From the NCBI GenBank assembly GCA_038225555.1, contig JBBRRB010000004.1:124001-188000 (forward strand): DNA of 64,000 nt, written 5' to 3'. This DNA comes from JANXQZ01 sp038225555 (GTDB taxonomy: Bacteria > Acidobacteriota > Terriglobia > Bryobacterales > Bryobacteraceae). A model generated the notes under the pieces. That model made no database searches. It was not told the DNA's origin and saw nothing but the letters and a program-made list of their open reading frames with translations. The translations under genes were made by a program, and so were the position numbers. This document shows positions 49,571 through 58,023 of this stretch, piece after piece. The first letter of the stretch is position 1. Each line of letters starts with the position of its first letter.

Positions 49571-50511
49571 TACGCTTCGAGCGCCGCCTCCACTTGGTAG
49601 CTGACGTACACCTGGTTAGTAGCCGTGTGGATTTGGGAGCACTGGTCCCGGACTGTCTCGAAAAACTCATGCAAGCCCGCCATGATTTCCTCAAGGGGCG
49701 TGAAACTCAGTTCGGCTCGCAAGCGGCCGGCCAGCTTGGCTACGCGTCCAGATTTTTTGCTTGACGTGCTGTCGTGGATGCACTCGAGCGACTGCTGAAG
49801 CTGGTCCACGGCAAACCGGATGGAATGCGGGAACTCCGAGTTCAGCAGCAAAAACTCCGCAACGCGCTCTGGTCTTAAATCCGCTGTATACACCTTGCAG
49901 TAGGCCTCGAAGGCGGTGCAGCTCCGCAGCAAGCCGATCCATTCCAGGTGCATGCTGGAATCCATAGCCCCGTCCGCGTCAAGGTAATCGCGAAAGTGAA
50001 CGTCGAGAAGCTTGGCTGTGGCAAACGCCCGTTCCAGGAACCGGCCAGCTTGAATAAACTGCCAGCCTTCGCCATGATTCATCGTGGAATCGGTGATGCC
50101 CTGAAACAGGTGGGAGCTTTCTTTGACGCTGCGAAGAAAATCGAGCGGCTGTTCATCCCAGACATCGGCGATCCCCATACGCCTTACTTCCAGGAATAAG
50201 CGGTTCAACTGTTCCCACATCTCCGAGCTGATCTGCTCGCGAACCTGACGGGCGTTTTCACGGGCCTGCACGATGCAACTGCTGATCTGATCGAAGCCGT
50301 GAGCCTGGGCAAAGGTGTACATGTCGCCTTTCACTTTCTCCCCTGGCGAAAGGTTCAAGGATGAGATAACACGCGCCCAGCGCCGGTCAGTGGAACCACT
50401 GCTTTCATCCAGCATCAAATTCAGATGCACATCGACCACGCGAGCGGAATGCTCGGCCCTTTCGAGATAGCGACTCATCCAATAGAGACTGTCTGCGACT
50501 CGGGAAAGCAT
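49570..50511 (-). CDS. Alpha-E domain protein (DUF403)
   Basis: A 313-residue, all-helical protein: MLSRVADSLYWMSRYLERAE, RALxxxVxxH-type repeats, FIQAGRFLERAFATAKLLD, and a Glu-rich conserved pattern that gives the family its name. It shares its last base with the transglutaminase start and its ATG adjoins the ATP-grasp stop. Alpha-E proteins have no proven activity and are thought to work with the ATP-grasp partner. Confidence 0.94.
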   Translation of the reverse strand: MLSRVADSLYWMSRYLERAEHSARVVDVHLNLMLDESSGSTDRRWARVISSLNLSPGEKVKGDMYTFAQAHGFDQISSCIVQARENARQVREQISSEMWEQLNRLFLEVRRMGIADVWDEQPLDFLRSVKESSHLFQGITDSTMNHGEGWQFIQAGRFLERAFATAKLLDVHFRDYLDADGAMDSSMHLEWIGLLRSCTAFEAYCKVYTADLRPERVAEFLLLNSEFPHSIRFAVDQLQQSLECIHDSTSSKKSGRVAKLAGRLRAELSFTPLEEIMAGLHEFFETVRDQCSQIHTATNQVYVSYQVEAALEA

Positions 50512-51981
50512 TTAGTGCAACACCCAGGTATCCTTGCTGCCTCCGCCCTGCGATGAATTCACTACCAGCGAGCCTTTTCGCAGCGCCACTCGCGTGAGTC
50601 CGCCAGGGACAATAGTTACCTTGTCGCCATAGAGAATGTAGGGGCGCAGGTCGACGTGCCGCGGTTCCACCTGCCCGTCGAAGAAGCAGGGCGCCCTCGA
50701 AAGAGAAATCGTTGGTTGGGCGATATAGTTCCGGGGATCGGCTTCGATGCGCCTGCGGAACTCCTCGCGGTCCTTTACAGAGCTGTGCGGTCCGATCAGC
50801 ATGCCATAGCCGCCGGATTCGCCAACCGCCTTGACCACCATTTTGTCGAGCTGACCTAGAACGTGTTGGCGCTGCGCATCGTCGGTGAGCACAAAGGTCT
50901 CGACATTGTCGAGAATCGGATCTTCCCCGAGGAAGTAGCGGATAATCTGGGGCACGTAAGCATAAATAGCCTTATCGTCCGCTACACCGGTGCCAATCGC
51001 GTTCGCCAGCGTTACGTTGCCAGCGCGATAGGCATTGAAGAGCCCGGCTACGCCAAGGATCGAGTCGGAACGAAAAGTTAGACCATCGATAAAATCGTCA
51101 TCCACGCGGCGATAAATCACGTCCACCCGGCGCAATCCCGCAGTAGTGCGCATGTACACGGTGTTGTCGTGAACAACCAGGTCGCGTCCTTCGACAAGTT
51201 CGATTCCCATCTGGCGTGCGAGAAACGCATGTTCGAAGTAGGCGGAATTATAAACCCCGGGCGTGAGAAGAACAATGTGGGGTTCTGTCCGGTTGCCGGG
51301 AGCGAGTGCGCGCAGTGTAGAGAGAAGCGCCTGGCCGTAATGGTCTATAGGCCGAACGCCGCACTTTCGGAACACTTCGGGAAAGATTCGCTTCATCACC
51401 TCGCGCGAGGTGAGCATGTACGACACTCCGCTCGGAACGCGCAAATTGTCTTCGAGCACCACGAACTTGCCGTCGGGCAGGCGAATCAGGTCGGTGCCCA
51501 CCACCGCAATGTAGATATTCTTAGGTACGGCGATGCCCCGCATCTGGCGGCGGAAATGTTTGCAGGTGTACACCATCTCGCGGGGCACGATGTTGTCGGC
51601 GAGACAGCGGCCTTCATTGTAGATGTCGCGGAGGAAAAGATTCAGCGCGGTGATCCGCTGGGTAAGGCCTCGTTCGATGACGTCCCACTCGGACTTGGTG
51701 ATGATGCGCGGGAGCAGATCGTGGGGGAAGATTTGTTCCGTCCCTTCATCGCGTCCATATACGGTGAAAGTGATCCCCTGATGCAAGAACGACAGATCGG
51801 CCGCTTGCTTTTTGCGCCGCAATTCGTCGGCTGGCAGGTCGCACAGCAGGTCGTAAATCAGTTCATACTGCGGGCGCACCACGCCAGGGGCTGAAAACAT
51901 CTCGTCGTAAGAGCTGTTCGAGTCATAAGTCTTGAAGGGAGACGGGCCAATTTGCCGCTCTTGTGTGCCGGGGCTTGCCAT
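50512..51981 (-). CDS. Circularly permuted ATP-grasp type 2 protein (DUF404/DUF407)
   Basis: A 489-residue predicted ligase: YDEMFSAPGVVRPQYELIYD, LLPRIITKSEWDVIERGLTQR, CKHFRRQMRGIAVPKNIYIAV, LRVPSGVSYMLTSREVMKR, VVKAVGESGGYGMLIGP with the ATP-binding Lys and Gly-rich loop, and the closing KGSLVVNSSQGGGSKDTWVL. The family is a permuted ATP-grasp, expected to form amide bonds between carboxylate and amine. It heads the trio; co-translation with alpha-E and transglutaminase is implied by zero-base spacing. Confidence 0.95.
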   Translation of the reverse strand: MASPGTQERQIGPSPFKTYDSNSSYDEMFSAPGVVRPQYELIYDLLCDLPADELRRKKQAADLSFLHQGITFTVYGRDEGTEQIFPHDLLPRIITKSEWDVIERGLTQRITALNLFLRDIYNEGRCLADNIVPREMVYTCKHFRRQMRGIAVPKNIYIAVVGTDLIRLPDGKFVVLEDNLRVPSGVSYMLTSREVMKRIFPEVFRKCGVRPIDHYGQALLSTLRALAPGNRTEPHIVLLTPGVYNSAYFEHAFLARQMGIELVEGRDLVVHDNTVYMRTTAGLRRVDVIYRRVDDDFIDGLTFRSDSILGVAGLFNAYRAGNVTLANAIGTGVADDKAIYAYVPQIIRYFLGEDPILDNVETFVLTDDAQRQHVLGQLDKMVVKAVGESGGYGMLIGPHSSVKDREEFRRRIEADPRNYIAQPTISLSRAPCFFDGQVEPRHVDLRPYILYGDKVTIVPGGLTRVALRKGSLVVNSSQGGGSKDTWVLH

Positions 51982-52065
51982 AAGACACTAACCGACTTCG
52001 ACATGGAAGGAATTTCAGCTTAACACAGCGGAGGCTTTAGAGAAAGATTCGGGAGCCTGCCCAGC

Positions 52066-53421
52066 TCAAGCTGCTTGCGGCAGCAGAATGATTAATTCCA
52101 TCTGCGGGTTGGGGAAATCTCCCGGAACATATACCGCCAAGTTGCGCGCTCGAACCACCGCCTCCCACGGGCCGCCCGACTGATTCAAACTGAAATATTG
52201 ATAGTTGAGCTTTACCGGAATGGCCCCCGGCGGCGAAATAACGTGAGTGAGCCCCACGCCGGGAAGCGCCTTCTGCACCAGATGATCGATGAAGTCGGCC
52301 GAGCATACCTTCGCCAAATGCGGCACGCGGCCGATTAGATCCCCTTGGCTGGTCTGAGCGGAAATGGCAAGGTAAATTCGAGTATTTCGAAGGTAATCTT
52401 CCCTGTCAATCGACGTTGCGTAAATGGAAGGCTGCACCTGCTTCAAGGGGAGCGAGACGAAGTTGCTTGGCACCACCGTCTCGAGCAGAAACCGCAGTTT
52501 CTCGTCGAGGTCGAAGAAGCAAGCTCCCAGATGATTGTGATCGTAACCCGGCAAATCGCGCGGATGCACTTTGAGGGAAAACGTGGTGAGCGCGCCTGCT
52601 AGCGACAGCATCGTGGAGTAGAGCAGTTCGGGGTGGCCGCCCCTGGTCTCGAAGATGTGGCGGAACTGCGGGAGGAACGTGTTAATTGTGTAGAGAAGCC
52701 AGAAGCTGGCAATGTCCGACGCGGTGAAATCGGCGAGACTCTGATTTTTCTGCCGCCGCATGCCGGAAAGAGCGCTGCTCTTCGCGGAAAGGATTTCCAC
52801 CAATCTGCGCGCGATGGAGAGGAGATAGTCGCTGGCTCTGATCTCAATCAAGGGCGCGACAAAGCGAGGCTCCATGCGGAACAGTCCCGCCTGCGTCTTG
52901 CGAACAGTGGCGATACGCAGAGCGGTGCTGCCTTCGCGATTCTCGCCTTCCATGAGCAAGCGGAAGTTCTTGCGCGCAACCATCACCGGTTTCTCGGAAA
53001 GGCCCGTATTATCGTCGCGCACCATCTCCACTTCGGCACGATACCGGGTTTCGGCTTCCCGGTGAGCGGAAGCGACATTCAGTCCGTGGTCCCGATAATG
53101 CGGCACCGTTAAGAAAACCTCAAGGGTTTCCTGGTCCGGCGCGAAGTGTTCCGCAAGCGGCCTCGGCGGCGGTGCTGCATCCGACACCGGTATCTCGAAC
53201 AGCAGTCCATCGGGAAAGATTCCGATCGCATCCGTGACAGCGAAAGTGCCGGAGGCCAGGGCTTCCTGGTCGATACGAAGCCTTTGAAAACCCCAAGGCC
53301 GGAAGCTAAGGGCATTCAGATGAAAATGCAGCGACTCTTCAATGTAGCGGTCCTGGATCTGGAGATGCTGCGGGCTGAGAAATGTTCCTTTCGCCCAGAT
53401 GACGGGCTCAAGTAGGGCCAT
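52066..53421 (-). CDS. tssK: Type VI secretion baseplate protein TssK
   Basis: A 451-residue TssK: opening VIWAKGTFLSPQHLQIQDRY, middle GPD-like strands (FRMEPRFVAPLIEIRASDYLL), helical bundle (TASDIASFWLLYTINTFLPQ), and C-terminal receptor-binding domain ending NPQMELIILLPQA. TssK links the baseplate to the TssJLM membrane complex. It lies 9 bp downstream of the TssB-TssC hybrid gene, with no other type VI core genes (tssF, G, H, I, E, L, M) in the window. Confidence 0.93.
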   Translation of the reverse strand: MALLEPVIWAKGTFLSPQHLQIQDRYIEESLHFHLNALSFRPWGFQRLRIDQEALASGTFAVTDAIGIFPDGLLFEIPVSDAAPPPRPLAEHFAPDQETLEVFLTVPHYRDHGLNVASAHREAETRYRAEVEMVRDDNTGLSEKPVMVARKNFRLLMEGENREGSTALRIATVRKTQAGLFRMEPRFVAPLIEIRASDYLLSIARRLVEILSAKSSALSGMRRQKNQSLADFTASDIASFWLLYTINTFLPQFRHIFETRGGHPELLYSTMLSLAGALTTFSLKVHPRDLPGYDHNHLGACFFDLDEKLRFLLETVVPSNFVSLPLKQVQPSIYATSIDREDYLRNTRIYLAISAQTSQGDLIGRVPHLAKVCSADFIDHLVQKALPGVGLTHVISPPGAIPVKLNYQYFSLNQSGGPWEAVVRARNLAVYVPGDFPNPQMELIILLPQAA

Positions 53422-53430
53422 GGAGTAAGT

Positions 53431-54777
53431 TTACGCTGACCAGCGCCCGGTCAGCGCCTTCGCCGGATCGGCTATGGATTGAAATCGGACTAGCAGAATG
53501 GCGTCCTGTTCTTTCAACGAAGCAAGCGGCATGATTCCCTGTTCCATCAGCGAGTCGGCCAGCCTCTCGGTCATGAGAATTTCGGCACACGGCTTCAGGT
53601 TTGTCTCGTCATTCTCGCGGTAGACGTGCAGAGGCATGCCGTCGATCCTGCGAACGGAGCCGGGGCGCATGCTCCAGCCGTCTTCGAGGAACGATTGGCC
53701 CAATAGATAGGCGCAACAGAACGCGGGATTGCCCCACAGATACTGCTGGTGAACACTCTCAGGCATCTCCTCAAACTCGAAGCTCTCGATACTCGATGTA
53801 TCCTTTCCGTACGGGAGACGAAGCAGGAACCGGGGCAATGCGAGCCCGATCCATTGGGCTTCGAAAGACTTGCGGAGGATCGTCCACTCGGGTGCTACGG
53901 CTTCGTCCGACGGAGGCAGCGCTTCGGCCAGGAACGGTGCGTCAATCCTCCTGGAGAGCCGGGCCAGGAACTGGAGCATTTGCGCATCGGCACTGGTCTG
54001 CCCAAATGCGTAATTGCCGGCGACGACCGCCCACGGTTCCTTTCTGACGGTCAGCACGCGAGTGGTCCCGGCCAGATCGGCGGCCAGCTCCTCCAGCGTA
54101 GCGTCGAAGAGATAGAGCTTAAGGTTGCGGTCTGTATCGAGGCCGCGGACGAGCATCCGCACCGCGCGCCAAGCTGCTTCGAGAGCTTGAAAATCTGGAT
54201 CATGCAAAATGGCGCGCATAACAACGGAAGCCGCCGATTGTTCATGGGCGTGCTGGCGGGGATCCATTCGGGGAGCCAGATGCGGCGCCATGGATTTTTG
54301 AATGAACGAAGCGAGGTCGCCCGTTGGCTCTATGGGCTCTGGCGAAACGTCGCCGCTCTCGGCGAGAATCTGATCGAGCAGACTGCCTCCTGACGGGTCC
54401 GGCAGCGATGTCTGCACCACGGGTTTTTCCGGCTCTTCCCGATGTCTCTCTTCTCGATATCTCTCTTCCCGATATTTGGGGAGCCGGTCAGGATGAAAGT
54501 CCTCCATCTCGCGAAACTTCAAGGTGTGGTCGGGAAGCTTCAACTCGGCGTTGAACCCAGAAAGCACGTGATCGAGGTTGTCGCGATCTACCAAGACAGG
54601 CTGACGCCCAGCGAGAGGGGCATGCAATCCGCGATTCTTGCGTCCGCTGAAATCGCCCAAAATCAGGATATGAAACGGGGCATCCGGCTCAGCCAGGTGC
54701 TGAAAATCATCTTCCTCCGGCATGACGTCCTCGTTGGGCGCGATGTCTAGGAGGACGGAGCTTTTTGACTGAGGCAT
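53431..54777 (-). CDS. Type VI contractile-sheath protein joining TssB-like and TssC-like regions
   Basis: A 448-residue single chain. Residues 30-105 look like the start of TssB/VipA (FHILILGDFSGRKNRG, PVLVDRDNLDHVLSG, LKFREMEDFHPDRLP). After a charged linker with tandem REERxREE repeats (about 108-115) and a hinge, residues 190-445 match TssC/VipB (LHDPDFQALEAAWRAVRMLV; VLTVRKEPWAVVAGNYAFG; QQYLWGNPAFCCAYLLGQSF). Canonical sheaths use two separate genes of about 165 and 500 residues, and here the TssB part lacks its usual C-terminal helix. Could be a sheath-accessory homologue rather than the sheath itself. Confidence 0.8.
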   Translation of the reverse strand: MPQSKSSVLLDIAPNEDVMPEEDDFQHLAEPDAPFHILILGDFSGRKNRGLHAPLAGRQPVLVDRDNLDHVLSGFNAELKLPDHTLKFREMEDFHPDRLPKYREERYREERHREEPEKPVVQTSLPDPSGGSLLDQILAESGDVSPEPIEPTGDLASFIQKSMAPHLAPRMDPRQHAHEQSAASVVMRAILHDPDFQALEAAWRAVRMLVRGLDTDRNLKLYLFDATLEELAADLAGTTRVLTVRKEPWAVVAGNYAFGQTSADAQMLQFLARLSRRIDAPFLAEALPPSDEAVAPEWTILRKSFEAQWIGLALPRFLLRLPYGKDTSSIESFEFEEMPESVHQQYLWGNPAFCCAYLLGQSFLEDGWSMRPGSVRRIDGMPLHVYRENDETNLKPCAEILMTERLADSLMEQGIMPLASLKEQDAILLVRFQSIADPAKALTGRWSA

Positions 54778-54840
54778 GGGATTCGCGAATATGATCCTAT
54801 CTTATTCCGAATCCCCTGCGGAAGTTCGGAGTTTATGGAG

Positions 54841-55818
54841 TTACCGCAGGGTCGCGTAGAGCAGAGCCTTCCAGCGTTGCACATCAATCGTCCAGCAAAC
54901 TAACGCATTCGGCCCACGACACAGGAGAGGTGCCCAAACCTCCTGGTTCCGGCTATCCCTCGCGACATTCAACCGATCCACCACCGTCATCCCGCGCGTC
55001 AGTTCGCTGGAGGTCTCCACGTCCACATAATGCGAACTGGCGAGCGTCATGATCGAAGGGTCAAGCGCGATGGCCATGCACACCGGATCCGGCAGGCTGA
55101 TTCCGTCCTCCCCGGTCTGAATCAAATAAGCCTCGCGGGCGCGGCTATTACATTCAATTGCGAATCTGGCAAGAGGCGTGTCGATGGCGAGAACCTGGTC
55201 GATGTCGGCGGGACCTAGCGCAGCTTCGCCTCGACAAAGGTGCCACCCGATCAGTTCGATCGGCATCCCGGATCGCATCACAATGCGGGCAGCTTCCGGA
55301 TCGGCCCAGATGTTGTACTCAGCCGCGGGAGTCACGTTACCTTCACAACACGGAGCGCCGCCCATCACCACACAACGACTGAAGCAGGCCGCAATGGAAG
55401 GGTCCAGTTGAAGAGCCAGCGCGATGTTCGTGAGAGGACCAAGCGTAATCAGAACTAAGCCAGGGCAGGTCCTGGCGAGTTCGACAATCAGCTCCGGAGC
55501 GGGCGTCTTTTCCGCCGTCCTTCGAGGAGCGGGATACCCGTGATCGCCGAGTCCATCGCGCCCATGGAACCACTCCGCATGCATGTACGCGCGCTGCAAG
55601 GGCTGCGCGGCACCAGCGAACACGGGCGCGTCCGACCCGCACAATTCCGCAGTGTACAGTGCATTGCGCGTTGCCCGATCAACGGGCACGTTGCCGGCGA
55701 CCACCGTGATTGCCTTCACCTGCACATCGGGTGTTCGGAGAGCCATGATCAGAGCTACTGCGTCATCGGACGCGGTATCGGTGTCGATGAGAAGCGGAAT
55801 TGCCACGTCGGAGAGCAT
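54841..55818 (-). CDS. Inosine/uridine-preferring nucleoside hydrolase family protein
   Basis: A 325-residue hydrolase splitting the N-glycosidic bond of nucleosides. The start is ATG 55818 (MLSDVAIPLLIDTDTASDDA), giving the calcium-binding DTDTASDD at about 12-19 right at the N-terminus. Further family motifs: ITVVAGNVPVDRATRNAL, ITLGPLTNIALAL, MGGAPCCEGNVTPAAEYNIW. The leaving-group His is not evident where IU-type enzymes have it, so purine/pyrimidine preference is open. Monocistronic. Confidence 0.92.
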   Translation of the reverse strand: MLSDVAIPLLIDTDTASDDAVALIMALRTPDVQVKAITVVAGNVPVDRATRNALYTAELCGSDAPVFAGAAQPLQRAYMHAEWFHGRDGLGDHGYPAPRRTAEKTPAPELIVELARTCPGLVLITLGPLTNIALALQLDPSIAACFSRCVVMGGAPCCEGNVTPAAEYNIWADPEAARIVMRSGMPIELIGWHLCRGEAALGPADIDQVLAIDTPLARFAIECNSRAREAYLIQTGEDGISLPDPVCMAIALDPSIMTLASSHYVDVETSSELTRGMTVVDRLNVARDSRNQEVWAPLLCRGPNALVCWTIDVQRWKALLYATLR

Positions 55819-55901
55819 ACCACTCCGGGAACTTTCCCTGCACACGCGGAGTCTAACCCGACGAGCCCCGCAGTTAGGGTTAGAATCTGATTAGGCGAAC
55901 C

Positions 55902-56564
55902 GTGGCGGACACTCCTGGCAGTCTGCATCTCGATGCGTGCATCGGGTCCTTCCCGACAATGGAGGATCAGGATCTGCTTGCCGCGCTCCGCGATGGCAGG
56001 GAAGAAGCCTACGAAGCCTTGATCGAGCGCTATCAGGGGCCGGTGTTCAACCTCGTCTGTCGTTTGCTTAACGAGCCGTCCGACTCAGCCGATATCGTCC
56101 AGGAAGTGTTCCTGAAAATTTTCCGCAATATTCGCGCGTTTCGGGGCAATAGCAGTCTAAAAACGTGGATTTATCGGATCGCGGTGAACGAGGCTTACAA
56201 TCACCGGCGCTGGTTTTCGCGGCATCATCGACAGGAAGTCGGGCTGGCCCGCGACGAAAATACGAGAGGGTACGAAGACAGCCTGCCGGATCGCGGGCGG
56301 TCGCCGTTCGATCTCACATCCGATCGAGAAACACGCGCCTTAGTGGAGGAGGCGCTGGCGCAGTTGAACCCTAATTTCCGAGCGGCGGTGGTTCTCAGGG
56401 ATATCGAAGATTTGAGTTATGAAGAGATCGCCTTGGTTCTGGAACTATCGCTCGGTACGGTAAAGTCGCGCATTTTAAGAGGCCGGGAGGCCTTGCGCAA
56501 GATCCTCGAAGGACGGCTGGAACCGGAACCGTCCCTGCATTGGTCGCCCCAACCGGTTGAGTGA
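55902..56564 (+). CDS. ECF RNA polymerase sigma factor (RpoE-like)
   Basis: A 220-residue sigma factor with region 2 (LLAALRDGREEAYEALIERY, DSADIVQEVFLKIFRNIRAF, TWIYRIAVNEAYNHRR) and region 4 (LRDIEDLSYEEIALVLELS, GTVKSRILRGREALRK). Start could be GTG 55902 or the ATG 55959 before EDQDLLAAL; the first 19 residues are not conserved. The stop overlaps the anti-sigma GTG (GTGA), so the pair is coupled. The linker is long and Asp/Arg-rich, as in acidobacterial RpoE-like factors. Confidence 0.95.
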   Translation: MADTPGSLHLDACIGSFPTMEDQDLLAALRDGREEAYEALIERYQGPVFNLVCRLLNEPSDSADIVQEVFLKIFRNIRAFRGNSSLKTWIYRIAVNEAYNHRRWFSRHHRQEVGLARDENTRGYEDSLPDRGRSPFDLTSDRETRALVEEALAQLNPNFRAAVVLRDIEDLSYEEIALVLELSLGTVKSRILRGREALRKILEGRLEPEPSLHWSPQPVE

Positions 56565-57259
56565 AACGCATGACCTGCTGGAGAGTAGAACGCAGATTAT
56601 CGGCTTACCTGGAAAACGCCGTCGCGGAAACCGAGCGGCAGCAGTTGAGGGCTCACGTCGTGAGTTGCTCCGGGTGTACGGCAAAGGTGCAGAGCCAGCG
56701 CCAGATGCGATCTTCGCTCCGCTCTTTGCCTCGGCTCGAACCGCCGTCCGACCTCGCCATACGACTGCGCGTGCACGCTTCGAAAGAGCGCCACACTGAT
56801 CGAACGCCCGGTTCCAGGCTGCGCCGCTGGCGCGCGAACGCAAAACTCACGCTCGATAACCTGATGAAGCCGATCGCTCTCCCTGCCGCTGGAGGCCTGT
56901 GCACGGCCCTTCTGCTTTTCGGCACGCTAGTCCCGGCCTTTACCCCAAGTCGCATAATGGTGGAAGATGTCCCGCTCTGCGATCTGAATCCCTCTACTTC
57001 TCCAGTATTGAGAACCTTGGCCCCGTTTGGCTTCAGCAGCTATGGAGACGCCGAAGTGGATCTCAAGATCGACGGACACGGGCGCATTGTCAATGTTTCG
57101 ATCCTCGGCGGAACCGGGCATGAGCAGGACGCTCTTCGCCGCAGCATTGAGAACAATCTGCTTTTCACCACTTTCACCCCAGCTACCGCTTATGGCGTTC
57201 CGATTCCTGCCACTCTTCGACTGTCGTTTACCAGCAGCCGCATCGATGTGAAAGGGTAG
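56561..57259 (+). CDS. Zinc-finger anti-sigma factor with TonB-like C-terminal domain
   Basis: A 232-residue membrane protein. The N-terminus has the ZAS zinc motif HVVSCSGC (about 32-39) that binds an ECF sigma factor. One membrane helix follows (PAAGGLCTALLLFGTLVPAF, about 108-127), and the external part ends in a TonB-C-like domain (DAEVDLKIDGHGRIVNVSIL; NNLLFTTFTPATAYGVPIPA). This would tether the upstream sigma factor and sense or contact the envelope. ATG 56570 is an alternative start. Its stop region leads directly into rsmA. Confidence 0.88.
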   Translation: MKRMTCWRVERRLSAYLENAVAETERQQLRAHVVSCSGCTAKVQSQRQMRSSLRSLPRLEPPSDLAIRLRVHASKERHTDRTPGSRLRRWRANAKLTLDNLMKPIALPAAGGLCTALLLFGTLVPAFTPSRIMVEDVPLCDLNPSTSPVLRTLAPFGFSSYGDAEVDLKIDGHGRIVNVSILGGTGHEQDALRRSIENNLLFTTFTPATAYGVPIPATLRLSFTSSRIDVKG

Positions 57260-57264
57260 CGGAC

Positions 57265-58014
57265 CTGGGCAGGCGACTCGGCCAGCACTTCCTCACTCGC
57301 GGATCGATTCTAGAACGGATTGCAGTCTCGGTGTGTCCCGAAAAGACTGACTTGGTCGTCGAAATCGGCCCGGGCAAGGGCGCTCTTACCGATCATCTCC
57401 TCGGTCGTGCAGACAGAGTAGTTGCGATTGAGATCGATCCGGTGCTGGTGCAGTACCTGCGCTCCAAGTATCGAGACGACCCTCGCGTGGAAATCATCGA
57501 GTCCGACATTTTGAAGGCTGACCTGTCGCATCGGGGGCCGCTGACCGTAGCCGGAAACCTGCCGTATTACATCACGTCGCCCATTGTCGAGAAGGTGCTC
57601 GGGGTGGGTCGGCAGGTGCACCGCGCCGTGTTTCTGGTGCAGAAAGAGGTGGCCGAACGGATGACCACGGGTCCGGGCTCGCGCGATTACGGGTACCTCT
57701 CGGTTGCCACCCAATTCTATGCGGAGGCTCGATTGCTGTTCACGGTGCCGCCGGGTGCCTTTCGACCGCCTCCAAAAGTGGATTCGGCAGTGATCAGCCT
57801 GACGCCGAGAACTGAACTGGCCGTCGCCGAACCCCAGGCATTCCTTCGATTCGCGGGTCACTGCTTTCGGCAAAAGCGAAAGACGCTACGCAACAATCTG
57901 CTGGGCATTTGGGACAAAGATAAGCTCGACGCGTTGCCACAAGCGGGGATGCGCGCCGAGCAGTTGTCGATCGCGGAGTTGGTCGATCTGTTCCGGCGGA
58001 TGCCCGAATCATAA
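57265..58014 (+). CDS. rsmA: 16S rRNA adenine dimethyltransferase RsmA, provisional CTG start
   Basis: KsgA/RsmA dimethylates two adenines near the 3' end of 16S rRNA. Motifs: RRLGQHFLTRGSILERI (RNA-binding N-end), VVEIGPGKGALTDHLL (SAM motif I), VVAIEIDP, ESDILKAD, and the catalytic NLPYYITSPIVEKVL. The first in-frame ATG/GTG/TTG is GTG 57331, but it would cut off the conserved LGQHFL, which is encoded just upstream in the open frame with no regular start. CTG 57265, 8 nt behind AAAGGG, would give 249 residues and follow the anti-sigma stop by 5 bp. Slightly short for the family (about 265). Confidence 0.88.
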   Translation: MGRRLGQHFLTRGSILERIAVSVCPEKTDLVVEIGPGKGALTDHLLGRADRVVAIEIDPVLVQYLRSKYRDDPRVEIIESDILKADLSHRGPLTVAGNLPYYITSPIVEKVLGVGRQVHRAVFLVQKEVAERMTTGPGSRDYGYLSVATQFYAEARLLFTVPPGAFRPPPKVDSAVISLTPRTELAVAEPQAFLRFAGHCFRQKRKTLRNNLLGIWDKDKLDALPQAGMRAEQLSIAELVDLFRRMPES

Positions 58015-58023
58015 CGCCTTGCT

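Noticed and set aside
53749..54393. 214-residue plus-strand frame
   Set aside because: Antisense shadow of the sheath hybrid gene.
52066..54777. A complete type VI secretion cluster
   Set aside because: Only two component genes are present; the flanking genes belong to other families.
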